A stretch of DNA of 64,000 nucleotides from Diacronema lutheri (Eukaryota > Haptophyta > Pavlovophyceae > Pavlovales > Pavlovaceae), in the NCBI GenBank assembly GCA_019448385.1, contig JAGTXO010000081.1:1-64000 (forward strand), read 5' to 3'. The translations under genes and the position numbers were made by a program. This document shows positions 11,363 through 23,414 of the stretch, one piece after another; positions within the stretch are counted from its first letter, which is position 1; each line of letters begins with the position of its first letter. The notes beneath the pieces were generated by a model, which was given only the letters and a program-made list of their open reading frames with translations, was not told the DNA's origin and ran no database searches.

Positions 11363-12010
11363 TCACGCAACTCCGGGGCGGCCGGGCGGCTCGTCGCGGA
11401 AGACGACGGCAATGCGGCGCGCCTTGTCGTCCGGCTCGGCGGGCGCAGGCCGTGCGGGCGCGGCGCGCAGCTCGCGCGGGAAGAGGCGCAAGTCGGGCAG
11501 AATCGCGTGCTTCCACTCGTAGCGCGCCTCGTCCCGCAGCACATAGAGCGAACGAGCGCGCAGGAGCAGCCGCACGCTGCGCCCGGGTTCGGCGGCGTGC
11601 GTGAGGAGCATGACCGCGTCAGAAAGCAGCGAGAGGCCGGCGATGCACGCGCCAGACACGCCGACGTGGTCCACGTGCGGCCGGATGAAGCCGTCGACAC
11701 CGGGCGCGAGCTCGAGCACGTGGGCGGGGAGGAGCGGCGGCGGTTTGGAGCCGAATGCCGCGTCGAGCACGCGACCGAGCGCTGCGCGGTTGGCGCGGTC
11801 GAACCACGAGAGTGGCCGCTCGAGCTCGCGATAGCCCTCGATCACGCCGTCAAAGTGTGAGCGCATGTACCCGCGCCTGCGCAGGAGCGGGCCCAACTGC
11901 GAGGCGAGGCTCGCCTCCTCCTCGCGCGTGATCACGTCGGCGAGCACGCGCACGGGCGGCGGACGCGACCCGGGCGCGGGGATGACGAGCGTCAGCCGGC
12001 CCGCCGCCAT
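11363..12010 (-). CDS. ALKBH7: ALKBH7-like Fe(II)/2-oxoglutarate dioxygenase
   Basis: AlkB-family dioxygenase; animal ALKBH7 is mitochondrial and acts in programmed necrosis and fatty-acid metabolism. ATG 12010 gives 215 residues, near the family length. Visible family features: [25 protein letters not shown], then [20 protein letters not shown] containing the iron-binding H-x-[28 protein letters not shown] with the distal His; and RRIAVVFR with the Arg that holds 2-oxoglutarate. A longer frame runs upstream of 12010 but has no ATG, and the sequence there is a scrambled copy of the bases at the start (18-bp direct repeats 11974-11991 and 12032-12049). A short 5' exon cannot be excluded. It converges with the insertase gene (137 bp between stops) and diverges from the cyclophilin (137 bp). 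Confidence 0.88.
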   Translation of the reverse strand: MAAGRLTLVIPAPGSRPPPVRVLADVITREEEASLASQLGPLLRRRGYMRSHFDGVIEGYRELERPLSWFDRANRAALGRVLDAAFGSKPPPLLPAHVLELAPGVDGFIRPHVDHVGVSGACIAGLSLLSDAVMLLTHAAEPGRSVRLLLRARSLYVLRDEARYEWKHAILPDLRLFPRELRAAPARPAPAEPDDKARRIAVVFRDEPPGRPGVA

Positions 12011-12147
12011 CGGACAAGCTGCTCGTGTCCAGCGCGGGGATGACGAGCGACCCGGGCGCGCGCCCGGCGGGCGGCCGCAGGTTTCGGCAGCGTGAATGGC
12101 GGCCAAAAACGCTCATCCGCTTTCAGCCCGATCACAAAACACGAGCC

Positions 12148-13022
12148 ATGGCCAACCCCAAGGCGCGCGCTCGACTGGCCACCCTTGCCTCGCGCACGAA
12201 CGACGCGCGCGCCCCCTGGCGCGCTCGCCGCGCGCGCGCGCTCTTCCCGCCGCAGTACCGCCTTGGCGCGCGCCCTCGCGCGGCATCATTCGGGTCAATG
12301 CAGGCGACCGTGGCGCGCACGCCCCCCCCCCCCCCCGGCGACTGCGCGCGCAGCGCGCGCGCCGCCGCCCGCCTCCGACCGTTGCGCTGGCCGCCCCGTG
12401 CGCCTTTTTCTCGCCCATTGCAGGTCTTCTTCGACATCGCCATCGGTGACCAGCAGGCCGGCCGCATCACGATGGAGCTGCGCGCCGATGTCGTGCCCAA
12501 GACGGCCGAGAACTTCCGCGCGCTCTGCACGGGCGAGAAGGGCATGGGCAAGATGGGCAAGCCGCTGCATTTCAAGGGCTCGGCCTTCCACCGCGTCATC
12601 ACCGACTTCAGTGCGCGCCGTGACCACGCTATGCCGTGCCCGCGCGCCGGTCTCGCTCACGCAGTCACGGCGATTGCTTGCGCGCGCGCCGCGAATGCGC
12701 GCGCGCAGTGTGCCAGGGTGGCGACTTCACGGCGGGCAACGGCACGGGCGGCGAGTCGATCTACGGCGCCAAGTTCGCCGACGAGAACTTCACGCTCAAG
12801 CACACGGGGGCGGGCATCCTTTCGATGGCCAACGCTGGCCCGGGCACCAACGGCTCGCAGTTCTTCCTCTGCACCGTCAAGACGGCATGGCTCGACGGCA
12901 AGCACGTCGTCTTCGGCTCCGTGGTCGATGGTATGGACGTCGTCAAGGCCATCGAGAAGGTGGGCAGCGCGTCGGGCAAGACGGCCATGCCGGTCCGCAT
13001 CGCCGACTGCGGCCAGCTCTAG
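12148..13022 (+). CDS. Cyclophilin A-type peptidyl-prolyl isomerase, 3 exons, first intron GC-AG
   Basis: Peptidyl-prolyl cis-trans isomerase, cytosolic by its lack of a leader. Exons 12148-12162 (only five codons), 12424-12610, 12709-13022; 171 residues, typical of single-domain cyclophilins. The family start MANPKVFFDI is rebuilt only if intron 1 begins GC (12163) and ends CAG (12423). Intron 2 is GTGCGCG...GCGCGCAG in phase 1 and recreates the conserved Met in DFMCQGGDF. Active-site residues are in FHRVI (Arg), QGGDF (Gln) and the SQFFLCT / [10 protein letters not shown] blocks (Trp, His). Intron 1 holds a poly-C run at about 12321-12335. The insertion GKMGKPLHF is the divergent loop of plant and protist cyclophilins. 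Confidence 0.95.
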
Positions 13023-13300
13023 GCGGCCCAGACCGACCGCTCGACATCCGCGCCGCGATGCGCGCGCGGCGTGCGCCCTGAGGGCACGCAGCGTGGCACA
13101 CCGTGGAGGAGATGAAACGCGGTCGCGATTGCTGCGCGCGTTTCAGCTTGCAGAACGAACGTCGAACGTCACGCCGCGAGCGCACGCGGCACAGCCGGCG
13201 CGCTCGGGCGCTCGGAGCGGCGGTCGGCTTAGGCTTCGGCTTGAGCATTGGCGCCGCATCCGCGCTCAGTGACGCGCACCGTGCGACATGCGCGCGGGTC

Positions 13301-13690
13301 CTACGTTTCGTTGAGAAAGTCGTCCCACGACACCCACCCTTTCCCCACGTAGTACAGGTCGGGCCGGCGCGGCAAGTACGGGTTGCGCTTCTCGCCACGC
13401 TCGAGCATTCCCAGCCAATCGTCAGCCTCGGTGAACCACATTGCGCGCGCCCACTTGCGAGCCTCGACGAACGGCAGATAGCGCCGCGGCCGGCGCAGCA
13501 GCTCGCGCCGGTAGCTCTCCTGCAGCCGTGCGCGCTCGATGCGCCACATGTCGAGCTCGCCGCCGCCGCCGCCCATCGCAACGGCACGACGCATGGCGGC
13601 TGGTCGCCGTGCCACGCCGACGCGCCCGCCCGCCGCGCACGCGAGCGCGGGCACGAGCGCAAGCACGCAAACCTGCGCGCGCCACCGCAT
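13301..13690 (-). CDS. Small plastid-targeted-type protein with one algal FEEAR...GWVSWDDFL repeat
   Basis: Single exon, 129 residues, ATG 13690, TAG 13301-13303. The first 22 residues are a clear signal peptide (VCVLALVPALACAAGG); a basic region with AMRRAVAMGG follows, suggesting plastid import. The mature part matches one copy of a repeat common in proteins of marine algae: PFVEARKWARAMWFTEADDW, then spacing to PRRPDLYYVGKGWVSWDDFL. In other algal proteins this unit occurs in tandem; here it is single. Function unknown. It is divergent from CFAP46, with 77 bp between start codons. Confidence 0.7.
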   Translation of the reverse strand: MRWRAQVCVLALVPALACAAGGRVGVARRPAAMRRAVAMGGGGGELDMWRIERARLQESYRRELLRRPRRYLPFVEARKWARAMWFTEADDWLGMLERGEKRNPYLPRRPDLYYVGKGWVSWDDFLNET

Positions 13691-13767
13691 GGCTCCGGCC
13701 AACAGGCGATTGGGATGGCCGGGGCTTTTGAAATGCGGCGTGTGCCACTGGTTGGTAACCGCCAGCG

Positions 13768-14727
13768 ATGGGCGACGGCCTGGGCGGCGGGCTGCTCGAC
13801 AACGGCTTGCGGCGGCTGTTACTCGACGCGGCGGCGGCGGACGCGGAAGAGCCATCGGTGACGCTCGAGCGTGCACTTGCCGAGGCCGATCACCTCGGTG
13901 CGCTCGGCAGCGCGACGCTCGACGGCGTCTCGCCCGAGCTGCTGCTGCTCTGCGCAGAGGCCGCCGTGAAGGTGCGCGCCACGCGGCGCGGCGCGCGCCG
14001 CGCGGCGCGCGCGCACGCGCGCGGCCGCGGCGCGGTCGATGACGCCGCGAGCGCTCACGCCGCACCGCGCGCACGCGCACGCCCGCGCCCGCACGCACCC
14101 GCGCGCGCGCGCGCAGCTCCGCCGCTTCGACGAGGGCGGTCGTTTCGTCGGCGCGTTCCTGCGCGGCCGGCCGGCGGCCAACCAGTTCCTCGTGCGCGCC
14201 TATTACTGCACGGCGCAGGTGGCGTCCAGCCGCGTCGCCCATCTCAAGGCCGAGCAGCTCGTTGCTGGCCTCAGCGGCGCGCTCGATTGGGTGCAGCGCG
14301 GGCTCGCGCTCGCGTCGTCGCGGCGCGAGTACCGGCCGTGCGTGTACAATGGCACCGTGCACCTCTACAACCTCGCGCGGCCGCTGCTCAGGGCGGGCCG
14401 GCGGCAGCACCTGGTCGGCGCGCTCAAGATGGCCGTCGCCGCGCTCGCTGACGCCGATGAGCCCGACGCCGCGTGGCGGCTGCAGCTGAGCACGCAGCTC
14501 GCGCACGCGCTGCACGATGGCGCCGAGCGTGAGGCGGCGCTCGCCGCCGCCGCCGCCGCGCTGCCGCTCGCCGAGGCAGTGGGCGCGGATGCGGTGGAAC
14601 AGCTCTTCCGGCTGCAGCTGCAGCTTGCACAGGGCGACGTCGCGCGCCTTAAGAAGCTGGCCGATGACAAGGGCGCGCAGCAGCCGCGCTTCCGCGCGCT
14701 CGCGCAGCTCGCGGCGCTGCGCGACGC

Positions 14728-14760
<33 letters not shown>

Positions 14761-17638
14761 CGCGCCCGGCGGCGCACCGGCAGACGGCGGCGGCCGCGGT
14801 GCGGCCGCGGCGAAGGCGAAGGGCGCGGCTGCGGCCACCGCCGACGAGCCGCTCGCCCTCCGCCGCGGCCTCGTCGACGTGCTCGCCGTCGCCGATCCGC
14901 CGCTCGCCGACGCGGCGACGCGCGCGCTCGCGGCCGAGCCGCGCGCGCTCGACGCGCCCGGCGCCGCGCTCGCGCCGGCGCCGGCGGCGGGCGGCTCGCG
15001 CGCGCCTCCCGTCTTCGAGGACCTCGTCGTGATGGTCGGCCAGCTCGCCGCGCACGTTTGCGCCTTTGGCCTTGCCTCCGCATGCGCCGAGCGCACGATC
15101 CTCTCACCCAGCCTGCACACGCGCGTGCGCGCTCAGCTCGTGCGCGAGGCGGTGCGCATCGGTTGGCTGCAGCTGGCGCAGCCGCCGTCCGAGGCGGCGG
15201 CGGCGGTCGCGGCGGCGGGCGGCGCGCTCCCGCCGCGCCAGTCGGAGGGCAGCGTGTACACGCGCAAGATGGTGAGCACGTACGGCGGCGTCTTGCGCTC
15301 CCTCGAGGAGGCGGCGCTCTCGGCCGCGCGCACGGCGGACGCGCAGCTCATCACTGAGGTCGCGCTCGCCGTGCACGCCGCGGCGCTGCCGCTGCTGCAG
15401 CCCGAGCTGCTGCACCTCGTCCACCGCCCCCTCGCCCTCGCCGCGAGCGCGCTCGAGGCCATCGACTCGCCGCTCACGCAGCTGCGCGCGCAGCTGCACG
15501 CGGAGCTCGCGCGGTGCGAGCTGCGCTCCGAGCTTGTGCACAAGGCGCGCGCGCAGCTCGCAAAGGGGCTCGCGCTCGACGTCCCCGACGCGGCCGCCCA
15601 GGCGCGGCTGCATGCAACGATGGCGCCGCTCGCCGAGCGCCTCGCGCTGCGCGCAGACGTGTGGGCGGAGCCGGACGGCGCCGAGCCGAGCGCAGACCTG
15701 CAGCTGCAGCGTGCGCTCGGTACGGCCGAGCCCAAGCTGCGGCGCGCGGCGCTCGCGGAGGCGATCGGGTTGCTCGAGGGCGCACCGCACCCCGACGTCG
15801 CCGGCACCGCCGACGCCATGCGCGAGCGCTGCGTGCTCTGGTCGGAGATGCTGCGCGCAGCCTGGCGCGATCGGCACGCGTCGCTCGCGCGCCGCGCCGC
15901 CTCGCAGCTCCTCGCGCTGCCGCTGCCCGCAAAGCCGCGCGCCGAGCCGCTCATCACGCGCGCGCATGCCGAGGCGAATTATTGCCTCGCCGAGATCCAT
16001 GCGCTCGCGCTCGCCGCCGCGGGGCGCGCGCCGTGCGTGCGCCCCGCGGTGCCGCCCGTCGGCGAGCCGCGCGAAGGCGCGCCCGCGCCCGCGCCCGCGC
16101 CCGCACCCGCGCCTACGCTGGCCATCGGCGCGGGCGCGGCGGGCGCCGACGCGGCGGGCGCGCACGGCACGGTGGCGAGCACGGCCGCCGAGGCCACGGC
16201 GGCAACGAAGCTCCTCGCCGAGTCGGCCGCCGCCGCCGTTGCCGCGCGCGCCGCCGCGTCGGCGGACGGGGCCGCCGAGCCGCCGCCGCCGGGCGCGCTG
16301 ACCGCGGCGGTCGGCGAGCACGAGGGCGCGATGCTCGCGCACGTGCTGCGCGGCATGCACATCGCACGGCTGTGCGGTGAGGGCTGGCTCGTCATCAATG
16401 GCGCGGTGCACCTGCACAACCACACGGCCGCCGCGCTGAGCGCGCTGCCCCCCTCCGGCGGCGCCCTGCCCCTCGACGTGCTGCACGCGCTGCGCACTGC
16501 CGTGCGTCATCTGCGCTCCCTCGACGGCACGACGCTCAGCGCGGACCCGCCGTCGCTGCAGCTCGCGTGCGCGCTCGCCGCCGCTCTCGCGCGCGCGCAG
16601 CTCGCCCTCGCGCGCGCGGGCGGCGACCCGCGCCCGCCGCCCGCCGACGACGAGCTCGAGGCCGCGCTCGACGCCGAGCTCGCGGGTGGAAGTGCGGGCG
16701 CGGGGGACGGGATGCGGGCGGGCGCGGACCATGGCGGCGCGGCGGGCAAGGGCGGCACGGGCAAGGGCGGCGGCGGCGGCCAGCCCAAGGCCGCCAAGCC
16801 CGCGCCGCCGTCGGCCGCCGCGGCGAGCGGTGGCAGCGGCGCGCAGCTCGCGCTCGCCGCCGACGCGCTGCGCTGGGCGTGCGGCCTCGCCGCCGGGCAG
16901 GTGTGGGCCAAGGAGGGCGCGCTGCGCACGCTCGTGTCGGTGCTGCGCGCGCAGGGCAACAGCGCGCCGTGGGAGCTCGGCCCGGCGGGCACCGAGCCCG
17001 AGGCGCGCGCGCTCGGCCTCCTCGAGGCGCTCCGACTCGGCGTGCGCACCGACGCGGCGGCGCTTGACGGCGTGCAGCGCGCGCTCACGCTCGTGCCGGA
17101 TGCGGGCGGGCCGAGCGCGCCGCTGCCGTCGCCGCAGCTGTGGGCGCAGCTCGCCGAGCGCGCGCTCGCGGTCGGTCGCATGCCCGTCGTCGTGCGCGCG
17201 TGCGAGACGTGCCTCGCGCTGCACGATGGCGCCGCGCGCGCGGGCCGCGGCGCGCCGCCGAGTGAGCTGCGCTGGCCGTGCCTCGCCGAGTGGCTGCACG
17301 GCAGCGCGCTCGACCAGCTCGCCGCGGCCGACGGCCAGCCCGCCGAGCTCGTCGAGCAGCTGCGCGCCAAGGCCGCCGCGCACTTTGCGCGCGCCGCCGA
17401 GCACGCGCTCGGCGCCGAGTGCGTCGCGCACGTCTGCCGCTGCGCCGCCCAGCTGTGGGTGCAGCTCGCGCACCTCGCGCAGCGGCCGCACACGCGGCAG
17501 GCGGCGGCGCAGCTCGCGCGGCGCGCGCTCGGAACGCTGCTCGCTGCGCAGCGCATCGACGCGGCGCAGGGCGGCGGCGCTGGCCTCGTGACGCCGCCCG
17601 CCGCGCACAAGCCGAGCGCACCGCCGCCCGCTGCCGCT

Positions 17639-17672
<34 letters not shown>

Positions 17673-20600
17673 CGGCGGCGGCGGCGGCTGCCGCGAACGC
17701 CGCCGAGCTCGACGACGACGACGCGACGCCGGACGCGGCGCTCGCCGACGTGCCGCCCGTCGCGCTGCTCCGGCAGCGGCTCTACGCGCTCCTCCTCGCC
17801 GCTCTCGCCGAGGCGCACGCGTACGCCGACGGGCTCGCGGTCGTGGAGGAGGCGTTCCGCGTGCTGCCAATGGCGTGCCACCCGCAGCTGTGGGAAGCGC
17901 GCGTGACGATGATGGTGCGCGGCGGGCGCGGCCGGCTCGTCGCCGGGGAGATGGCGCGGCTGCGCGACGCGCCCGCCGACCTTCGCGCGAGCGTGTGGCT
18001 CGCGCTCGCACGCGCGGCCGACTCGCGCGCAGAGGGGCTCAGCGCGTTCCGGCGCGCGCTCTCGGCCCTCGCCGCCGAGCCGCTCGCGCGCGCCGATGTG
18101 CTCGTCGAGTTTGGCGAGTGGCTCTTCGCAAAGGGCTTCCCGCCGCGCGACGCGGAGGACCAGCTCCTCGCAGCCGTCGATGCGCTGCTCGACCTGGACG
18201 ACGAGGCCGCCGCGGGCGGCGGCGCGCACGGCGAGGCGGACGTGGACGAGGCGGCGAGCGCGGTCGACCGCGCGTCCAACGTTGACGGCCGCTCGCGCGT
18301 CGACGAGCGCTCCCTCGTCTCGGGCGCGGGCGGCACGCGGGCGCGCGGCGCGCGCGCGCCTGCGGGCGGCGCGCGCTCGCTCGCGTCGTGCGGCTCCGTC
18401 CGCTCGGCGGCGACCGCGCCCGGCGGCGGCGTGCCAGGCGGCGCGCAGCTCGCGCGCGCGGGCACGGCCGGCACGCTTGCGACGACCGTTACATCGCACG
18501 TGCCATCGAGCGCGCGCGAAGGCGGCGGTGGCAGCGGCGGTCTGGGCGTGCGCCACTTCGAGCTGCTCATGCGCATCTACGCGATGCTCTCGCGCATGGC
18601 GCACACGGCGACGGCGCGCGCCGAGCTGCTCGCCGCCGCGCTCTCCTATCTCGCGCGCGTGTGGAGCGTGTCGGCGCACGGCGCGAGCGTGCGCGAGGCG
18701 AAGGAGTGCGCGCGCGCCAAGCTGCGCGGTGCGGCCAACGCGGCCGAGGCCAAGCAGATCCGCGAGACGCCGCTCGTGCCGGGCGCGCACGGTGCGGCCG
18801 TGCACGCCGTCCCGTCCGAGCCAAGCGGCTGGTTGCGCTGGGCGCCGTCCGACCGGCTGCTCGCGCTCATGGACGCTGACCGCAAGAACCGCGCGATCAA
18901 CGCGCGCGCGCTCCGGCGGCCCGCGCTCACCCTCGCCTTTCTCGAGCGGATGCGCACCGACCTCGACGCGTCGGGTTTGCTGCTCGAGCAGGCGCTCGTG
19001 CTGCAGACCGCGCAGCACATCGCGCAGCGCGTGCTGCCCGCGTCGGCGGACGGCGCGGCCGTCGCGCCTGCGCTCGCCGCGCTCGCCGTGCGGCGGCGCG
19101 CGTCGCTGTGCGAGCGGCTTGGCCTCGCACAGCACGCGGCGGCCGTCCGCGCCGACGCGCCGCCGGCGCGCCTCGCCGCCGCCGACGTGCTCGCCGCGCG
19201 CGCAGACGCGGCCGCGCTCGCGCAGGCGCGCGCGGCCACGCCCGCCGCCACGGCCGCCGCCGTGGCCGCGGCCGCGGCCGCCGCGCGCCAGCCAGACGAT
19301 GCGCGCCAGCCGGGCGATGCGCCGCCGGTCGTCGGCGCAACGTCCGAGGAGGAGGAGGAGGATGCGCGCGCGGCCGCGCGTTTACCCGCGCTGCCGCACG
19401 TGTGGCTCGAGCTCGGCTCGGAGCTGCTCGCCGAGGGCGACTGGGCAGCGGCGCAGGTGCACCTCGACGAGGCGGCCGAGTATGCGCGCGCGACGGCGGA
19501 CGCACGGCGCGTCGCGTGGGCCGAGCACCACTCGGCGGCGATCGCGCACGCGCGCGGCGACTCGAGCGCCGCCGCGCGCACCGAGGCCGCCGCGCAGCGC
19601 GCCGCGCTCGGCGCGCGTGCACCCGTCGAGTTTTGGCGCGACTCGGCCGCCGCGCTCGCGCGCTACGTGCAGGCCGCCGCGCGGCACGCGGACGGCGGCG
19701 CGAGCGGCGAGGCGGCGGCGGGCGCGGTGGACGCGGCGATCTCGCTCATGCGCCGCGCGCGCGACGCGCTCGGCCAGCTCGCCGCAGAGCGGCCGGCGTC
19801 GGCGGTCGACGCCAAGCTCGCGGCCGCGCACCTGCTCGCTGCGATCGGCCGCACACACGCCGACCGCGCGCGCGCCGAGCGCGACGAGGCGGCGGCCGCT
19901 GCGTGGCGCGCGCTCGCGCGCGCGCCGCCGCCGGCGGGCGTTGCCGCCCGTTCGCCACCGCTCGCTGCGCTCATCGACGACGCGCGCGCGTGCGCGGCCG
20001 CGGCGGGCCACGCGCGCGACGCGCGCGACGCGCTCCTCGCCGCTGCCGACGCGTTCGCCGGCCTCGGCGCGCGGCCCGAGCACGCGCGTGCGCTCCTCGA
20101 CGCGGCCGCCGCCATTGCCGACGTGCCGCAGCCGCCGCCCGCCGACTCCGCGCCGGCCGAATCGGCGCTGGCGGGCGGCGCGGCGGAGGACGTCGAGGCG
20201 AACGGCGCGCTGCACGCCGCGCGCGCAGCGCTCGCCACCGCCTCCGAGCTGTGCGCGCGCGCGCAGGCGGAGAGCGAGCAGGCCGCCTTCCTCGCGGCCA
20301 CGCGCCTCACGCCCGAGCCGACGCGCACGCCCGCGCACGCGCTCGTCGGCCGCGCGGCGCATTGCCGCGCGCAAATTGAGCTGCGGCGCGCGCGGCTGCA
20401 GCTGCTCTGCGAGGAAGTGCGCGCCCTCGCCTGGCGCGCCGACTACCCGCGCCGCGCCGGCGGCGGCGGCGGCGCGGGCGAGGACGCGGACGCGCGCGCG
20501 GACGGCGAGGGCGCGCGCCGCCTGGAGGAGGCGATGCAGGCCTTCATGACGCCGCCCGGCACCTTCGCGCACGACGGTGCGCACGCGCGCCGCGCCGCCG

Positions 20601-23291
20601 CGCTCGCCGCCGTTGCCGTCGGGCTGCTCGGCGGGCACGCGCGCACGGAGGCGGCCGCGCGCCTCACGCATGGCGCGGCGCTCGCCGTCCTCGCGACCGC
20701 CGAGGGCGAGATGCGCGCGGACGCGTGGGACGCGCGCGCCGCCGACGAGCCGCTCGGCGCGATGGCGGAGCGCGCCGCCGACGAGCTGCGCCGCGCGCGT
20801 GCGCTCGCGCGAGCGGCGCGCGACCTCGAGACGGAGGGCGAGGCGGCGGCTGAGCTCGCGCAGCTCGTCGGGCTGCGCAGGCCGGCCGAGGCGGCCGAAG
20901 CGCTCGCGCTCGCGCACTCGTGCCGCGTCGCGACGCTCGCGGCTGGCGCGTGGGACGCGACCGCGTCGCCCGCGTGCGCGGAGCGCGTGCGCCACCACCA
21001 TCGCGCCGCGCTGCGCGCTGCGACCGACCGGCCGACGGCTGCGCACGCCGCGCGAGCGCTCGAGGCCAGGCTGCACGCCACGTCCGCCGCGTGGCGCGCG
21101 CTGCGCGTGCCGCCTTCGCCGCTGCACGCGCTGCTCGGCGAGCGGTCGGACGCCGACGCGGCCGCGGCCGCGGCAGGCGCGAGCGACGAGCTGGACGGGC
21201 CGGTGGACGCCGCCGCCGCCGCCGCCGCGCCGACCGATGTCGGTGGGGCCGGCAGGGGCAAGAGCGCCGCGCTGCCGCCGCCGCCGGATGCGGCGGCCGC
21301 CACCGCCGTCGCCGCGCTGCGCGGCCGGCTGCCGCCCGGCTCGGGGCTGCGCGCCGTGCAACTGATGGCCTCACCGTGTCGCGAATGGCTCTACGCGCTC
21401 GCACTCAGCGCGCCGCCACCGTCAGACGCGCCGGCGCAGCCGCCCGCCACGCCAGCCGCGGCTGCCGGCCGGACCGATACCGTGTCTCCGCCCGCCGCGC
21501 CCGCCGCGCCGCCTCGCATGGCCGTCTGCCGCGTGCCGCTCGGCGCGCGCGCGCTCGCCCTCGCCCTTGCCGAGTCGGACGAGCTGCGCGCGGCGCTCGA
21601 GGTCTCGCGGCTCGCGCAGTCGGCTGACGCGCAGCCGTCCGCCGCCGCCGCTGCCGCCACCGCCGCGCGCCGCTTGTCGAGCGTCCCCGCCTCCGCCGTC
21701 GCCTCCTCCTCGTCGCTCGGCGCGGGCGCGCAGCCGACAGCCGACGAGGCGGCGGCGGCCGCCGCGCTGGCAGGAGACGAGGCGCATCTTGCTCGACTGC
21801 TGCACCTGACGGAGCGGCTGCTCGCGCCCGCGTTCGCGCAGCTCGAGGCTGTGCTCGCACCCTCAGCGGACGAGCAGCTCGCGCCCGCGCCGCCCGCCGA
21901 CCGCGAGCGGCGCGCGTCGCTGAACGCCGGCCGCGCGCGCGCGCCCGCAGACGGCGGCGTGCGCACGCACCTACTGCTGTGCGCGGACGAGGAGCTCGCC
22001 GCGCTGCCGCTCGAGGGGCTCACGGCGTGCACGCGCCACCATGTCGGTTCCGTCTGCCGCGACTTCTCTCTCGCGTTTGCCGCGCGCAGGCTGGGCGCCC
22101 TTGCGCGTGCGGACGGCAGCGGCGGCGGCAACGTCATCTCGTCCAACACCGTCGGCTTCTGCGCGGACCCGCTCGGGGAGGCGGAGGAGGTGCGCGCGCA
22201 CGTACGCGCCGCGTTGCTTGGAGGCGCGGACGCGGACGTCGCGTGGGCCGCGACGGGCAAGGTGGCGTGGGCGGCGCAGCTCGATGGCTCGAGCGCGCCG
22301 CCATCGACGGGCGAATGGGAGCGCGCGCTTGAGGGCAGTTCGCTCTTCGTCTACTCCGGGCTGGGCAGGCTGCTCTCGTACGTGCCGCCCGAGCAGGTCG
22401 CCGCGCTTGTGCTCGACCGGCTGGGCGTCGCGCTCATCTGCGACCAGCTCCACACGCAGGTGCGCAGCGGCCCGGCGCTCGGCGGCCGCGCGGTGTCAAC
22501 TCCGCGGCGCACGCCGCGCGCACGCCGCGCCCGCGCTCACGCGACGAGAACGCGCCGCGCATCCGCCGCACGCAGAGCTCACTCCGTCGGCAGGGCAAGT
22601 TGGACAACAAGAAGAGCGCCGCGCGGTTGCAGCTCGAGAGCCCATACCGCACGGCCCTCCTCCTTGCCACCCGGGGCGCGCTCTGCTGCGTGCTCAACCA
22701 GTGGGTGAGCACACGCCCCTGCCCGCCCCCTGTACCACTCACCGCTCTCCGTTGCCCGGGGGGCCCTTTTGTGCGGCACCATCCTCGCTGCAGCCCTCCG
22801 CCTCTCATCCATGCGCCGCCGCCGCACCGCGCCGCCGCGCATTCGGCGCGCAGGCGTCGACGGCCGTTGACAATCGCGCGCTGCTCGTCGGCACGCTCAA
22901 CGCGCTCGGCGACGGCGCGTCCATTGGCGAGGCGGTCGCGGCCGCGGTCGGCCGCGCTGCGCTGCTTGAGAAGCCGCCGCCATCCCCTCCGCCCGGCGAG
23001 GCACCTCCGCTCGTGGACAACGCGCGCGGCGCGAAGCCGACGTCCGCTGGCAAAGGCGGCGCGCCGCCGGGCAAGGGCTCGCCCAAGAACCGCCCGGGCA
23101 CGCCCACCAAGGGCAAGGTGGGCACGCCGCGCGCCGAGGAGGCGCCGCCCTTGCCCGTCGCGCCCGAGCCTGAGCCGCTGCCGCGCCGCTGCTCGGTGCT
23201 CGCGCCGATCGTGTACGGCGCGCCCCTCGTGCGCATGGGCGGCAGCTTGTCACCCGATCCGAGGGGCGCCAAGGGCGGCGGGAAGAAGTGA
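13768..23291 (+). CDS. CFAP46: CFAP46 (FAP46/TTC40), axonemal central-pair protein, 4 exons
   Basis: Very large TPR-containing component of the C1d projection of the ciliary central pair. Exons 13768-13971, 14117-22459, 22594-22704, 22854-23291, all phase-0 introns; about 3,031 residues, against roughly 2,700 in human. Recognition rests on the N-terminal block NQFLVRAYYCTAQVASSR / VYNGTVHLYNLARPLLRAG / GRRQHLVGALKMAVAALAD and on C-terminal blocks LSYVPPEQVAAL, RLQLESPYRTALLLATRGA, LNQW, LVGTLNALGDGASIGEAV and SVLAPIVYGAPLVRMG. Much of the middle is Ala-rich helical repeat, consistent with TPRs, interrupted by low-complexity linkers. Its 8.3-kb exon 2 is the largest exon of the window. A ciliated life stage is implied. 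Confidence 0.87.
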
Positions 23292-23414
23292 GGTGACGGA
23301 TGCACGCTAGACGTGCGGCCCGCCCAAGAGTCGTGTGTTCGTTCAGCGTGTGCTCGCCTTGCGACACCGCTGCGTACTAGGTGTGCCAGTCACAATCCGG
23401 TTCGCATTCCGGAC

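Noticed and set aside
14112-14116. Possible in-frame start of CFAP46 at the ATG 14039
   Set aside because: That ATG is inside intron 1; the exon at 13768-13971 reads into the conserved part in phase 0 after splicing.
14365-15120. Ala/Ser-rich minus-strand frame opposite CFAP46
   Set aside because: Composition effect; no start context or conservation.
15104-19135. 1,343-codon open frame on the minus strand inside CFAP46
   Set aside because: Arg/His-rich antisense shadow created by strong G/C third positions; the plus-strand protein is the conserved one.
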